From Spirochaetales bacterium (GTDB lineage: Bacteria; Spirochaetota; Spirochaetia; Sphaerochaetales; Sphaerochaetaceae), in NCBI GenBank assembly GCA_028723145.1, contig JAQYFM010000130.1:1-7788 (forward strand): DNA of 7,788 nt, given 5' to 3'. The first letter of the stretch is position 1. Each line of letters begins with the position of its first letter. Below the pieces are notes generated by a model that was given only the letters and a program-made list of their open reading frames with translations, had not been told where the DNA came from and did not search any database. Positions 1 through 4,930 of this stretch are shown here, piece by piece. A program made the translations under genes and the position numbers.

Positions 1-19
1 TGACAATGTATTCTTCCAT
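1..19 (-). CDS. Start of an unidentified gene, cut by the window edge
   Basis: An ATG at 17-19 on the minus strand opens a frame reading MEEYIV before the window ends. It is preceded by AGGAG at 26-30, spaced six bases from the ATG, which is the clearest ribosome binding site in the sugar cluster. The gene starts 26 bp after the epimerase stop codon, on the same strand, with no terminator between, so it is probably co-transcribed with the epimerase. Six residues are too few to name a product. A sugar-metabolism gene would be the natural guess from context, but that is only inference. Confidence 0.6.
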
Positions 20-45
20 CTCTATCTCCTTTTTTTCTTTTTTAC

Positions 46-1308
46 CTATTTTTCTAAAGCGCTAAGTCTCCTTATACACTCAGCAAAAGCTCTTCCTGTG
101 TGGTAAATTCCCTTCCAAGGATTACCAATATTACTTACAAGAGGATTTCCTTTTTTATCTAATAATTGTCTTGATTCACCTACCTCATAATTCATGAAGT
201 TGTTTTTATCAAACTCCCATAGAGAAGCAAATGTTTCAAAATATTTACTTTTTCCTGTCATAACATATCCATTTAAGAAACCTGTTAATGATTCAAAGTT
301 TTGCCACCACTCCTTATCGGTAACTAATGCATCACCATTACCAACTCCATCACGGAATACACCACCATTTTCATAATCCCAACCATGAGCTAATGCATGG
401 TCTAAGAATTTAATTAGTATTTCACTATCATCTTCGGCTCTACTACCAAGTACATTCAAAGCATGGTCGGCAAGCCAACTTAACTCAACATTATGGCCAT
501 AACTTGTTGTATTAGTAGGAGTTGCAATAGTCTCATTTGTCTCTCTTTCAGCATTCCAAGTTCTCTTAATATTTATTGCAGGAATTTGATTAAAATAGAG
601 GTCGAATTGATTTAAACCATATCCATCTTCTTTATTAATCATGTAGGTCTTGATAATATCCCATGATTCTTGAAGCTTTCGTTTATGAATTTCTTTTCCT
701 GTTGCTTGATATAAAGTTGTCCAAGCTTCAAGTAAATGCATATGAATATCTAAGCTCTTTCTATCGCCTGCATAAGCTCCTGCAGGTGATAAACTCCAAT
801 CTCTTTCTACATTTTCGTAGTAACCACCACGATAAGTATCTGTGGAATACTTTTGAATAAGGTCAAATGCTTTTTCTGCGACCTCAAGAGCCTTTTTATC
901 ACCATAAGTGAGATAATACTGAGCTAGAGCATATACACCAAAGCCTTCACCATAGGTTAGTTTTGAAGGGTCTGCAATTGATCCATCTCTATTTAATAGC
1001 CAATAAAATCCACCATATTCTTTATCCCAAAATTGATCCATCAAATATTCGGCACCTTGACGTGCTGCTTCATTCATACGAGCTTTATCTTCTTCTTTTG
1101 CAAAATCGAGCAAGTAAGAAAAACCCCATACCATTCTTGATTGTGTAACGATGTTTTTTATTCCATTACCATCAAACTTTCCATTTTCATCAAAGCTTGT
1201 AATGTATCCACCATATTGAGTATCTACAGAATTATCCAACCAAAAAGGAATAATATAATCCCTAATTGTTGTAAGCATTTCTTTTTTAATTTCTGTAATA
1301 GTTTTCAT
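46..1308 (-). CDS. AGE-superfamily sugar 2-epimerase, cellobiose/mannobiose 2-epimerase-like
   Basis: The 420-residue protein belongs to the N-acylglucosamine 2-epimerase family, cytoplasmic (alpha/alpha)6-barrel enzymes that epimerise or isomerise sugars at C2. Expected active-site positions are visible: Arg58 in TQSRMVWG, His189 and His191 in DIHMHLLEA, His272 and Glu275 in SYGHNVELSW, Trp334-Trp335 in KEWWQNFES, and His403 in NPWKGIYHTGR. The two histidines at 272 and 403 match the acid/base pair of cellobiose 2-epimerases. The SYGHNxExSWL and EWW motifs also favour that branch, and the length is normal (about 390-420). There is no signal peptide. Mannose isomerase or N-acylglucosamine 2-epimerase remain possible. 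The ATG at 1306-1308 lacks a clear ribosome binding site; Met11 is an alternative start. The gene lies 75 bp downstream of the LacI-type regulator gene, behind two operators, so it is probably repressed by that protein and induced by a sugar. Confidence 0.85.
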   Translation of the reverse strand: MKTITEIKKEMLTTIRDYIIPFWLDNSVDTQYGGYITSFDENGKFDGNGIKNIVTQSRMVWGFSYLLDFAKEEDKARMNEAARQGAEYLMDQFWDKEYGGFYWLLNRDGSIADPSKLTYGEGFGVYALAQYYLTYGDKKALEVAEKAFDLIQKYSTDTYRGGYYENVERDWSLSPAGAYAGDRKSLDIHMHLLEAWTTLYQATGKEIHKRKLQESWDIIKTYMINKEDGYGLNQFDLYFNQIPAINIKRTWNAERETNETIATPTNTTSYGHNVELSWLADHALNVLGSRAEDDSEILIKFLDHALAHGWDYENGGVFRDGVGNGDALVTDKEWWQNFESLTGFLNGYVMTGKSKYFETFASLWEFDKNNFMNYEVGESRQLLDKKGNPLVSNIGNPWKGIYHTGRAFAECIRRLSALEK

Positions 1309-1318
1309 ATTCTAATAA

Positions 1319-1332
1319 TTGAACCGTTTCAA
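1319..1332. promoter_or_regulatory. LacI-type operator, epimerase proximal site
   Basis: TTGAACCGTTTCAA is an imperfect dyad centred on CG, with one mismatched pair, typical of operators bound by LacI-family dimers. It begins 11 bp upstream of the epimerase start codon and would cover the predicted transcription start. Identical copies lie at 1350-1363 and 2419-2432. The three copies and their placement support the assignment; that the neighbouring LacI-type protein is the binder is inference. Confidence 0.8.
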
Positions 1333-1333
1333 A

Positions 1334-1363
1334 TATAAAGTTTAATATTTTGAACCGTTTCAA
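1334..1363 (-). promoter_or_regulatory. Possible epimerase promoter between the two operators
   Basis: On the minus strand, TTGAAA (1358-1363, within the distal operator) and TTTATA (1334-1339) are separated by 18 bp. This would place the transcription start inside the proximal operator. A TATATT reading of the -10 box (1332-1337) gives a less usual 20-bp spacer. The match is modest and the region is AT-rich. The appeal of the call is that the distal operator would block the -35 box and the proximal one the start site. Confidence 0.4.
1350..1363. promoter_or_regulatory. LacI-type operator, epimerase distal site
   Basis: This is an exact second copy of TTGAACCGTTTCAA. Its centre is 31 bp from the proximal copy, close to three helical turns, so two repressor dimers could sit on the same face of the DNA. 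It lies 20 bp after the regulator's stop codon. Confidence 0.8.
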
Positions 1364-1383
1364 ATCCTCCTTATAAAAAAATT

Positions 1384-2409
1384 TTAAATGATTCTTGTTG
1401 ATTTTCTGAGGACAACCTCAGCACATACCCGATCTACGCCGAAGTCCTTCTTTTTTCCATTAATTCTATCTATTAGTAGTTTAACTGCTCTTTTACTCAT
1501 TTCACTTAATGATTGACTTACAGTAGTAAGAGGTGTCTCTTGGAATGCAGCAATAGCAATATCATCAAACCCAGTAACTGAAACATCATTTGGAATCTTT
1601 ACTTTTTGTGATTTTAAAGAACTAATAATACCCATAGCCATAATATCATTAATTGCTAAGACTAAATCTGGCTTCTTTTCATTATATATTTCATTTATTG
1701 CAGAATAACCTCCAATAAAGGTTACTTTATCAGCCTGGATGAAATTTGATTCATCAAGCTTAATATTATATTCTTCTAAAGCCTTCAATAAACCTTCCAC
1801 TCTTTCACCAGAAGGAACAAGCTCTTTATTACCAGTAACAATAACAATATTTCTATGTCCTTGTTTCAACATCTCCTTTGCTAATTTATACATTCCATCT
1901 TTCAAGTCACACATAACTGTATATCGTGGAATTTCTCTATAATAAGAAGATATGAAAACAATAGGATAATCACGATTCAGTAATTTCTTAATTTCAGATA
2001 ATTCAGGGTTTAATTCAGAAACTGGGACTGTAATTATTCCATCAACTCCTTTATCCAAAAATTGCTCAATTAATTTATTTTCCATCTTACTACTTTCATT
2101 TGAGCAACCAACAACTAAGCCATATCCTAGTTCTGCAAAATCATGTTGTAGATGAGCTATCATTTCACCATAGAAGTTGTTTGTTAAATCAGGAACAATG
2201 CAACCTACCATACCTGATGATTGTGTAGATAATGATCGAGCAAATGGATTTTTCTTAAATCCAAGTTCTTCAGCAGCTTTTTTTACAATTTCTTTAGTTT
2301 TTTCTGCAATTTTTTCTGAATTATTCAAAGCCATAGAAACAGTACCTACTGAAAGACCTACATAGGCTGCTACATCTTTAATACTTACTGTTTTCTTAGA
2401 CTGTTGCAT
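1384..2409 (-). CDS. LacI/GalR-family transcriptional regulator
   Basis: The 341-residue protein has the standard LacI-family layout. Residues 9-30 form the helix-turn-helix (SIKDVAAYVGLSVGTVSMAL), and residues 54-62 (NPFARSLST) form the hinge helix with its minor-groove leucine (Leu60). Residues from about 66 onward form a periplasmic-binding-protein-like effector domain, ending in the typical VTGFDDIAIAAF and PLTTVSQ segments (278-298). Family members are usually about 330-345 residues. The ATG at 2407-2409 is supported by AAAGGTGA just upstream. The gene precedes the sugar epimerase gene on the same strand. Identical operator-like sites sit in front of both genes, so it probably represses itself and the sugar genes and is released by a sugar ligand. 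The ligand cannot be read from the sequence. Confidence 0.93.
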   Translation of the reverse strand: MQQSKKTVSIKDVAAYVGLSVGTVSMALNNSEKIAEKTKEIVKKAAEELGFKKNPFARSLSTQSSGMVGCIVPDLTNNFYGEMIAHLQHDFAELGYGLVVGCSNESSKMENKLIEQFLDKGVDGIITVPVSELNPELSEIKKLLNRDYPIVFISSYYREIPRYTVMCDLKDGMYKLAKEMLKQGHRNIVIVTGNKELVPSGERVEGLLKALEEYNIKLDESNFIQADKVTFIGGYSAINEIYNEKKPDLVLAINDIMAMGIISSLKSQKVKIPNDVSVTGFDDIAIAAFQETPLTTVSQSLSEMSKRAVKLLIDRINGKKKDFGVDRVCAEVVLRKSTRII

Positions 2410-2418
2410 AATTCACCT

Positions 2419-2432
2419 TTGAACCGTTTCAA
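2419..2432. promoter_or_regulatory. LacI-type operator in front of the regulator gene
   Basis: This is the third exact copy of TTGAACCGTTTCAA. It lies immediately upstream of the regulator's ribosome binding site and about 5 bp downstream of its -10 box, so it would cover the transcription start. This is the usual layout of negative autoregulation. Confidence 0.8.
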
Positions 2433-2436
2433 TTTA

Positions 2437-2464
2437 ATTATACATCAGTTTTATGAATGCGCAA
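2437..2464 (-). promoter_or_regulatory. Promoter of the LacI-family regulator gene
   Basis: On the minus strand a perfect TATAAT (2437-2442) is preceded by TTGCGC (2459-2464) at 16-bp spacing. The predicted start falls near 2430, inside the operator at 2419-2432. Confidence 0.65.
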
Positions 2465-2592
2465 GAAAAAATTTCATACAAGAAAATTAAACTAATTTTT
2501 CTATTACAACTACGAATTAAACACTAATTCTTACCTAAGATACAAAAATAAAAATTTTTATAGAAAATGTGTTTAATTTAGGATTTTTATAC
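2465..2592. other. AT-rich spacer between the regulator promoter and the small-peptide locus
   Basis: No coding frame with a plausible ribosome binding site was seen on either strand. An AT-only inverted repeat (AGAAAATTA...TAATTTTTCT, 2481-2502) is present but has no GC stem. A dyad 12-mer at 2529-2540 is listed separately. Confidence 0.4.
2529..2540. promoter_or_regulatory. Dyad 12-mer TCTTACCTAAGA, copy 1
   Basis: TCTTA and TAAGA are reverse complements around a CC centre. The same 12-mer occurs at 4843-4854. Each copy lies about 70-75 bp upstream of a putative -10 box (small-peptide locus and ADP-ribosylglycohydrolase gene) and is followed within a few bases by AAAAATAAAA. It could be a shared binding site, but chance in AT-rich spacers is not excluded. 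Confidence 0.3.
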
Positions 2593-2619
2593 TTGATTGC
2601 CTAAGGATATTAATATCTA
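2593..2619 (+). promoter_or_regulatory. Possible promoter of the toxin-like mRNA
   Basis: TTGATT (2593-2598) and TATCTA (2614-2619) are spaced 15 bp apart. This would start transcription near 2626, just before the segment that pairs with the 3' end of the transcript (2629-2670). The boxes are imperfect and the spacer is short, so the call rests largely on position. Confidence 0.4.
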
Positions 2620-2628
2620 AATGGAATT

Positions 2629-2670
2629 GTGGCATAGCCAGATATATGGATAGGCGGCATTAGTTACCTC
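2629..2670 (+). repeat. 5' arm of a long-range inverted repeat around the toxin-like ORF
   Basis: Within this 42-nt segment, four blocks pair with the 31-nt segment 2879-2909: 2629-2639 with 2899-2909, 2649-2652 with 2895-2898, 2653-2658 with 2889-2894, and 2661-2670 with 2879-2888. All 31 bases of the 3' arm pair, allowing two G-U pairs. Only a 9-nt bulge (2640-2648) and a 2-nt bulge (2659-2660) interrupt the 5' arm. In RNA this would join the leader to the 3' end, as in hok- and fst-type toxin mRNAs. Confidence 0.8.
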
Positions 2671-2697
2671 TGATGGGTTTCATCCGGAGAGGAAACA

Positions 2698-2733
2698 ATG
2701 GCATCCTCTAGTCTAACGGATGAGAGGAGGTGA
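2698..2733 (+). CDS. Short leader ORF overlapping the toxin ribosome binding site
   Basis: Eleven codons read MASSSLTDERR and end in TGA at 2731-2733. GAGG at 2689-2692, five bases before the ATG, is a usable ribosome binding site. The stop codon lies inside the ribosome binding site of the next ORF (2725-2734). The ORF spans a stretch (TCCTCT, 2704-2709) that can pair with that site (AGAGGA, 2723-2728). Ribosomes translating the leader would therefore open the hairpin and feed the downstream start. The layout resembles mok of the hok/sok system, although the peptide itself is unrelated. Translation is unproven. Confidence 0.4.
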   Translation: MASSSLTDERR

Positions 2734-2734
2734 T
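2725..2734 (+). promoter_or_regulatory. Perfect 10-nt Shine-Dalgarno sequence, predicted to be masked
   Basis: AGGAGGTGAT is fully complementary to the usual 3' end of bacterial 16S rRNA. It ends three bases before the ATG at 2738; the GGAGG core ends seven bases before it. Part of it lies in a possible hairpin with 2704-2709. Such a strong but masked site is typical of tightly controlled toxin mRNAs. Confidence 0.75.
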
Positions 2735-2737
2735 GAT

Positions 2738-2863
2738 ATGATGCTTGAAACGATTTTAGAGATTATTCTTTGGAGTCTTAAGATCTGCACTTCTGTGATA
2801 GAGCTTATTTCAGCAATAAAAAAATCATCCCGCCCAACTGGTCACAACAGGAAGCGGGATTAA
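2738..2863 (+). CDS. Small hydrophobic peptide, candidate type I toxin
   Basis: The 41-residue product has a hydrophobic stretch at about residues 3-27 (ILEIILWSLKICTSVIELIS is the core), broken only by Glu8, Lys15 and Glu22. A polar, basic tail (KKSSRPTGHNRKRD) follows. One membrane-spanning or amphipathic helix plus a charged tail is the general form of Fst, TxpA and holin-like type I toxins, which depolarise the inner membrane. No named family was recognised. A perfect Shine-Dalgarno precedes tandem ATGs at 2738 and 2741. The final codons overlap an antisense terminator, and leader and 3' end can pair, so translation looks restrained at several levels. A decayed relative of the ORF lies 249 bp downstream. 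The coding call is supported by the ribosome binding site and by 92 of 96 bases conserved in the duplicate (2791-2886 against 3040-3135); toxicity is inference. Confidence 0.65.
   Translation: MMLETILEIILWSLKICTSVIELISAIKKSSRPTGHNRKRD
2818..2860 (-). terminator. Intrinsic terminator of the antisense RNA
   Basis: On the minus strand ATCCCGC (2854-2860) and GCGGGAT (2827-2833) form a 7-bp stem with a 20-nt loop, followed by GA and seven T residues (2818-2824). The plus strand has no T run after the stem, so the terminator works leftward only. It lies within the last 15 codons of the toxin-like ORF. Confidence 0.7.
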
Positions 2864-2878
2864 TCAAACCTAATTTCT

Positions 2879-2909
2879 GAGGTAACTAGCCGTCTATCGG
2901 CTATGTCAC
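2879..2909 (+). repeat. 3' arm of the long-range inverted repeat
   Basis: All 31 nt are complementary (with two G-U pairs) to blocks within 2629-2670. The arm also contains a local hairpin, TAGCCG-TCTAT-CGGCTA (2887-2903 approximately), so the RNA has two alternative folds. A degenerate version of this arm follows the second copy at about 3128-3156; no 5' partner for it was found. Confidence 0.8.
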
Positions 2910-2919
2910 TTCATATACT

Positions 2920-2947
2920 ATTTTATATCTTTTTAAATTATAGTCAA
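2920..2947 (-). promoter_or_regulatory. Promoter of the antisense RNA
   Basis: On the minus strand TTGACT (2942-2947) and TAAAAT (2920-2925) are separated by 16 bp, each matching five of six consensus bases. The -35 box is also kept in the second copy (3189-3194), where the -10 region is poorer. This is one of the better promoter matches in the window. Confidence 0.65.
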
Positions 2948-3000
2948 TATTTCCTTTAAAAGAGAGAAAATAAAACTTTCTCTTATCTCGCAATTAAAGG

Positions 3001-3112
3001 ATGAAAGCCGAAAACATTTTTAGAGATTATACTCATTTCTTCTGTGATAGAGCTTATTTCAGATATAAAAAAATCATCCTGCCCAACTGGTCACAACAGG
3101 AAGCGGGATTAA
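3001..3112 (+). pseudogene. Decayed second copy of the toxin-like ORF
   Basis: The segment aligns with the intact ORF. From 3040 to 3135 it matches 2791-2886 at 92 of 96 positions with no gaps. Upstream it has a 15-bp deletion relative to the first copy and one extra T in the run before TAGAG (3017-3021), which puts the ATG at 3001 out of frame with the conserved 30-codon end (TAA at 3110-3112). There is no good ribosome binding site: AAAGG touches the ATG. The leader, leader ORF and 5' pairing arm have no counterpart. The shifted frame would run 42 codons to 3129, but it does not preserve the peptide. If the extra T were a sequencing error or a variable run, a 36-codon peptide would be restored, still without a ribosome binding site. 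Confidence 0.7.
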
Positions 3113-3162
3113 TCAAACCTAATTTCTGAAGTAACAAGTCGTCATCGGCTATGTCAATTCAT
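3067..3162 (-). ncRNA. Possible remnant antisense RNA of the second copy
   Basis: The -35 box TTGACT (3189-3194), the T-run and most of the terminator stem (3076-3082 with 3103-3109, one mismatched pair) persist. The -10 region is weaker (TAGAAA at 15-bp spacing), and the local hairpin has a mismatch. If still made, the RNA would be nearly fully complementary to the mRNA of the intact copy over about 96 nt and could act on it in trans. Confidence 0.3.
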
Positions 3163-3218
3163 CTATTTTTCTATATCTTTTTTTCTACAGTCAATATTTA
3201 TAGCCTTAAAGCATTTAT

Positions 3219-4550
3219 TCATGAAAGATTTTCTTTCTTACATAGAAAATAACACTTAATTATCATAAAGATTAACATCACAGTCCAGCCAATAGCACAT
3301 GATATAGCTATAGCCTTAATTCCATAAATTGGTGTTAAGATAAAACTCATAAGAGTTCTTATAGATGCTTGGATAAAAGTATTAACTACTGACAGCTTCA
3401 TCTTACCCATTCCCCTGAAAAAGCCTTGAAGACCATTTGTTAAACCTGGAAGAATATAGAAGAATGCCATATATGATAGATATGTTGCCCCAATAGTTAC
3501 CACATTACCTGAATCAGTATTTGATACAAATAAGCTAATAATTGGTTTTCTTAATAAGTATGCAACTACTATTATGATAGCGCCATAACATAATTCGAGT
3601 GCAATTCCTGCTTTTAAACCAATAAATAGGCGTTCTTTTTTCTTTGCACCTCTATTTTGAGCTGTATATGTTGAGATTGCAGCACCTATTCCTTGTTCAG
3701 GGATACAGGCAAAATCATCAACCTTAGTTACTGCATTGTATGCGGCAATGGAATCAACGCCAAGTAAATTAACTTGACCTTGAATTAATACTTTACAAAT
3801 TGGCTGAATAGCCTGCTGTAAAGCAGCGGGAGCGCCATAAGAAAAAATCTTTTTTAATCTATCTTTATCATATCTAAATGATTCTTTACTTGGGCAAATT
3901 GCTTTTTCCTTAATTACTACTTGATAAATAGCAAGAAGAGCAGAAACTGCTTCAGCAACTACCGTTGTTGTTGCAGAGCATATAATTCCAAAGCCTAGGA
4001 ATCCTATGAAAATAATATCTAAAAGCGCATTTAGTATTGCTGAAAAAGCTAAAAACTTAAGTGGAGTCTTTGAGTCTCCTGCACTTTTTAATCCTGCCGC
4101 TAATGTATTATAGATAAATGTAAAAGGTGTTCCTAAAAAAGTTATTGCAAGATATTTAGTCGTTATTTCTTTTATCTGTGAAGGAACCTTTAACAAAGTA
4201 GTAATTAAACTAGAAAAAGAAAAACCAAGTGTTGAAATAATTATTGCTGAGATAACTCCCAGTGAAAGTGTCGTAGCAAGAGTTGATTTAAACCTATCAA
4301 AATCTTTAGCTCCAAAAGCTTCACTCATCAAGACACTAGAGCCTATACACATACCAGATACACCTAAAATTACTAGGTTCATTACCGGACCGGCAATTCC
4401 CTCTGCCGCTAATGCTTCAGGACCTATAAAACGTCCTGCAATTATTGAGTCAATCGCGTTATATGCAAGCTGTAACCAATTACCCAATAATAATGGAAGT
4501 GCATACTTAATAAGGTGGGTATAGGGATTTCCTGTTGTCATATCACGCAT
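3219..4550 (-). CDS. MATE-family multidrug/cation antiporter
   Basis: The protein (443 residues from ATG 4550) is a polytopic inner-membrane transporter of the MATE superfamily, which exports drugs or metabolites using Na+ or H+ gradients. It has about 12 hydrophobic segments in two halves. Family signatures are GRFIGPEALAA (39-49) after the first helix, GLKSAGDSKTP (153-163), AQNRGAKKKER (297-307) and GFFRGMGK (376-383). Length is normal (about 440-460). The substrate cannot be predicted. The ATG at 4548-4550 is preferred over an in-frame TTG at 4554-4556; neither has a ribosome binding site. No terminator follows the stop, so its transcripts may run leftward into the antisense strand of the small-peptide repeats. 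It diverges from the ADP-ribosylglycohydrolase gene. Confidence 0.93.
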   Translation of the reverse strand: MRDMTTGNPYTHLIKYALPLLLGNWLQLAYNAIDSIIAGRFIGPEALAAEGIAGPVMNLVILGVSGMCIGSSVLMSEAFGAKDFDRFKSTLATTLSLGVISAIIISTLGFSFSSLITTLLKVPSQIKEITTKYLAITFLGTPFTFIYNTLAAGLKSAGDSKTPLKFLAFSAILNALLDIIFIGFLGFGIICSATTTVVAEAVSALLAIYQVVIKEKAICPSKESFRYDKDRLKKIFSYGAPAALQQAIQPICKVLIQGQVNLLGVDSIAAYNAVTKVDDFACIPEQGIGAAISTYTAQNRGAKKKERLFIGLKAGIALELCYGAIIIVVAYLLRKPIISLFVSNTDSGNVVTIGATYLSYMAFFYILPGLTNGLQGFFRGMGKMKLSVVNTFIQASIRTLMSFILTPIYGIKAIAISCAIGWTVMLIFMIIKCYFLCKKENLS

Positions 4551-4557
4551 AAACAAG

Positions 4558-4587
4558 ATGATATGATTTTTTATTTTTTTTCTTCAA
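4558..4587 (-). promoter_or_regulatory. Possible promoter of the MATE gene
   Basis: On the minus strand TTGAAG (4582-4587) and TATCAT (4558-4563) are separated by 18 bp. Transcription would begin at about the ATG at 4550, giving a leaderless mRNA, which fits the missing ribosome binding site. The region is AT-rich, so the match may be fortuitous. Confidence 0.35.
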
Positions 4588-4612
4588 GTAATACTTAATA
4601 AAATAGTAAAAG

Positions 4613-4630
4613 TAGTAATAGAAATTACTA
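4613..4630. promoter_or_regulatory. Perfect inverted repeat TAGTAAT-AGAA-ATTACTA, possible operator
   Basis: Two 7-bp arms flank a 4-bp centre, about 63 bp upstream of the transporter start and behind its putative -35 box. It is a plausible site for a dimeric regulator of the transporter, but no regulator gene lies next to it. Confidence 0.35.
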
Positions 4631-4842
4631 ATTTTAATTAACTGATCAGAGAATAGAAGGATTATTTTTCGAATCATATATATCTAACTACATTAATTAT
4701 CAACATTGTTAATACACAAACATTGAATAACTTTCATAATTTATCCTTTATCACCTTACATAGATAAGAATAGTCATTTTGAAATAAAGTGAGCTATAAG
4801 GTTATTACTATTTCCATCAAGATTGCATAAATATTATCAATA

Positions 4843-4854
4843 TCTTACCTAAGA
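4843..4854. promoter_or_regulatory. Dyad 12-mer TCTTACCTAAGA, copy 2
   Basis: This copy is identical to 2529-2540. It lies 70 bp upstream of the putative -10 box of the ADP-ribosylglycohydrolase gene and is followed closely by AAAAATAAAA, as in copy 1. Confidence 0.3.
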
Positions 4855-4924
4855 GCATTAAAAATAAAAAAAATACATTTTTTTTGTATATTTTAAAAGA
4901 AAACGATAAAAAAATATCTTTTTC

Positions 4925-4930
4925 TATTAT
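4925..4930 (+). promoter_or_regulatory. Possible -10 box of the ADP-ribosylglycohydrolase gene
   Basis: TATTAT ends 11 bp before the start codon, so transcription would begin about 5 nt or less upstream of it. No convincing -35 box is visible and there is no ribosome binding site, which again suggests a nearly leaderless message. Confidence 0.35.

Larger units (their letters stand above)
2818..2913 (-). ncRNA. Candidate antisense antitoxin RNA
   Basis: A predicted promoter at 2920-2947 and the terminator at 2818-2860 define an RNA of about 95 nt. It is complementary to the 3' quarter of the toxin-like ORF and to the downstream 3' arm. Its first part can fold into a hairpin (TAGCCG-ATAGA-CGGCTA, 2888-2904), a typical starting point for kissing interactions. 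Because it and the mRNA leader are both complementary to the same 31 nt, the RNA could compete with the long-range mRNA fold. The start is estimated from the promoter. Overlap with the toxin transcript is complete over its length, as in txpA/ratA-type loci. It is not similar to any RNA family I recognise. Confidence 0.55.
3001..3210. repeat. Second unit of a tandem duplication (first unit about 2738-2961)
   Basis: Similarity covers the ORF, the antisense terminator, the 3' arm and the antisense promoter (both units end in AGTCAATATTT followed by CTTTAAA or CCTTAAA). The units start about 260 bp apart. The repeated block corresponds to the ORF plus its antisense gene, which suggests that this pair is the inherited unit. 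Confidence 0.8.

Noticed and set aside
194..1338. Several rightward 60-65 codon frames opposite the epimerase
   Set aside because: All lie within the strongly supported epimerase gene in other frames and lack ribosome binding sites or recognisable domains.
2629..2909. A MITE-like mobile element bounded by terminal inverted repeats
   Set aside because: No target-site duplication is visible, the arms are unequal (42 and 31 nt), and the second copy has only a degenerate 3' arm. The ribosome binding site, promoters and terminator fit an RNA-regulated gene better.
2963..2983. AGAGAAA/TTTCTCT hairpin between the two repeat units as a terminator
   Set aside because: The stem is only 7 bp and mostly A-T, and is followed by only a short T run on the minus strand and none on the plus strand.
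3001..3129. A 42-codon ORF in the second repeat copy
   Set aside because: It reads the duplicated sequence in a different frame from the intact peptide, loses the hydrophobic helix and has no spaced ribosome binding site; treated as a frameshifted remnant.
4554..4556. TTG as the start of the MATE gene
   Set aside because: An ATG two codons later fits as well, and no ribosome binding site favours the TTG.
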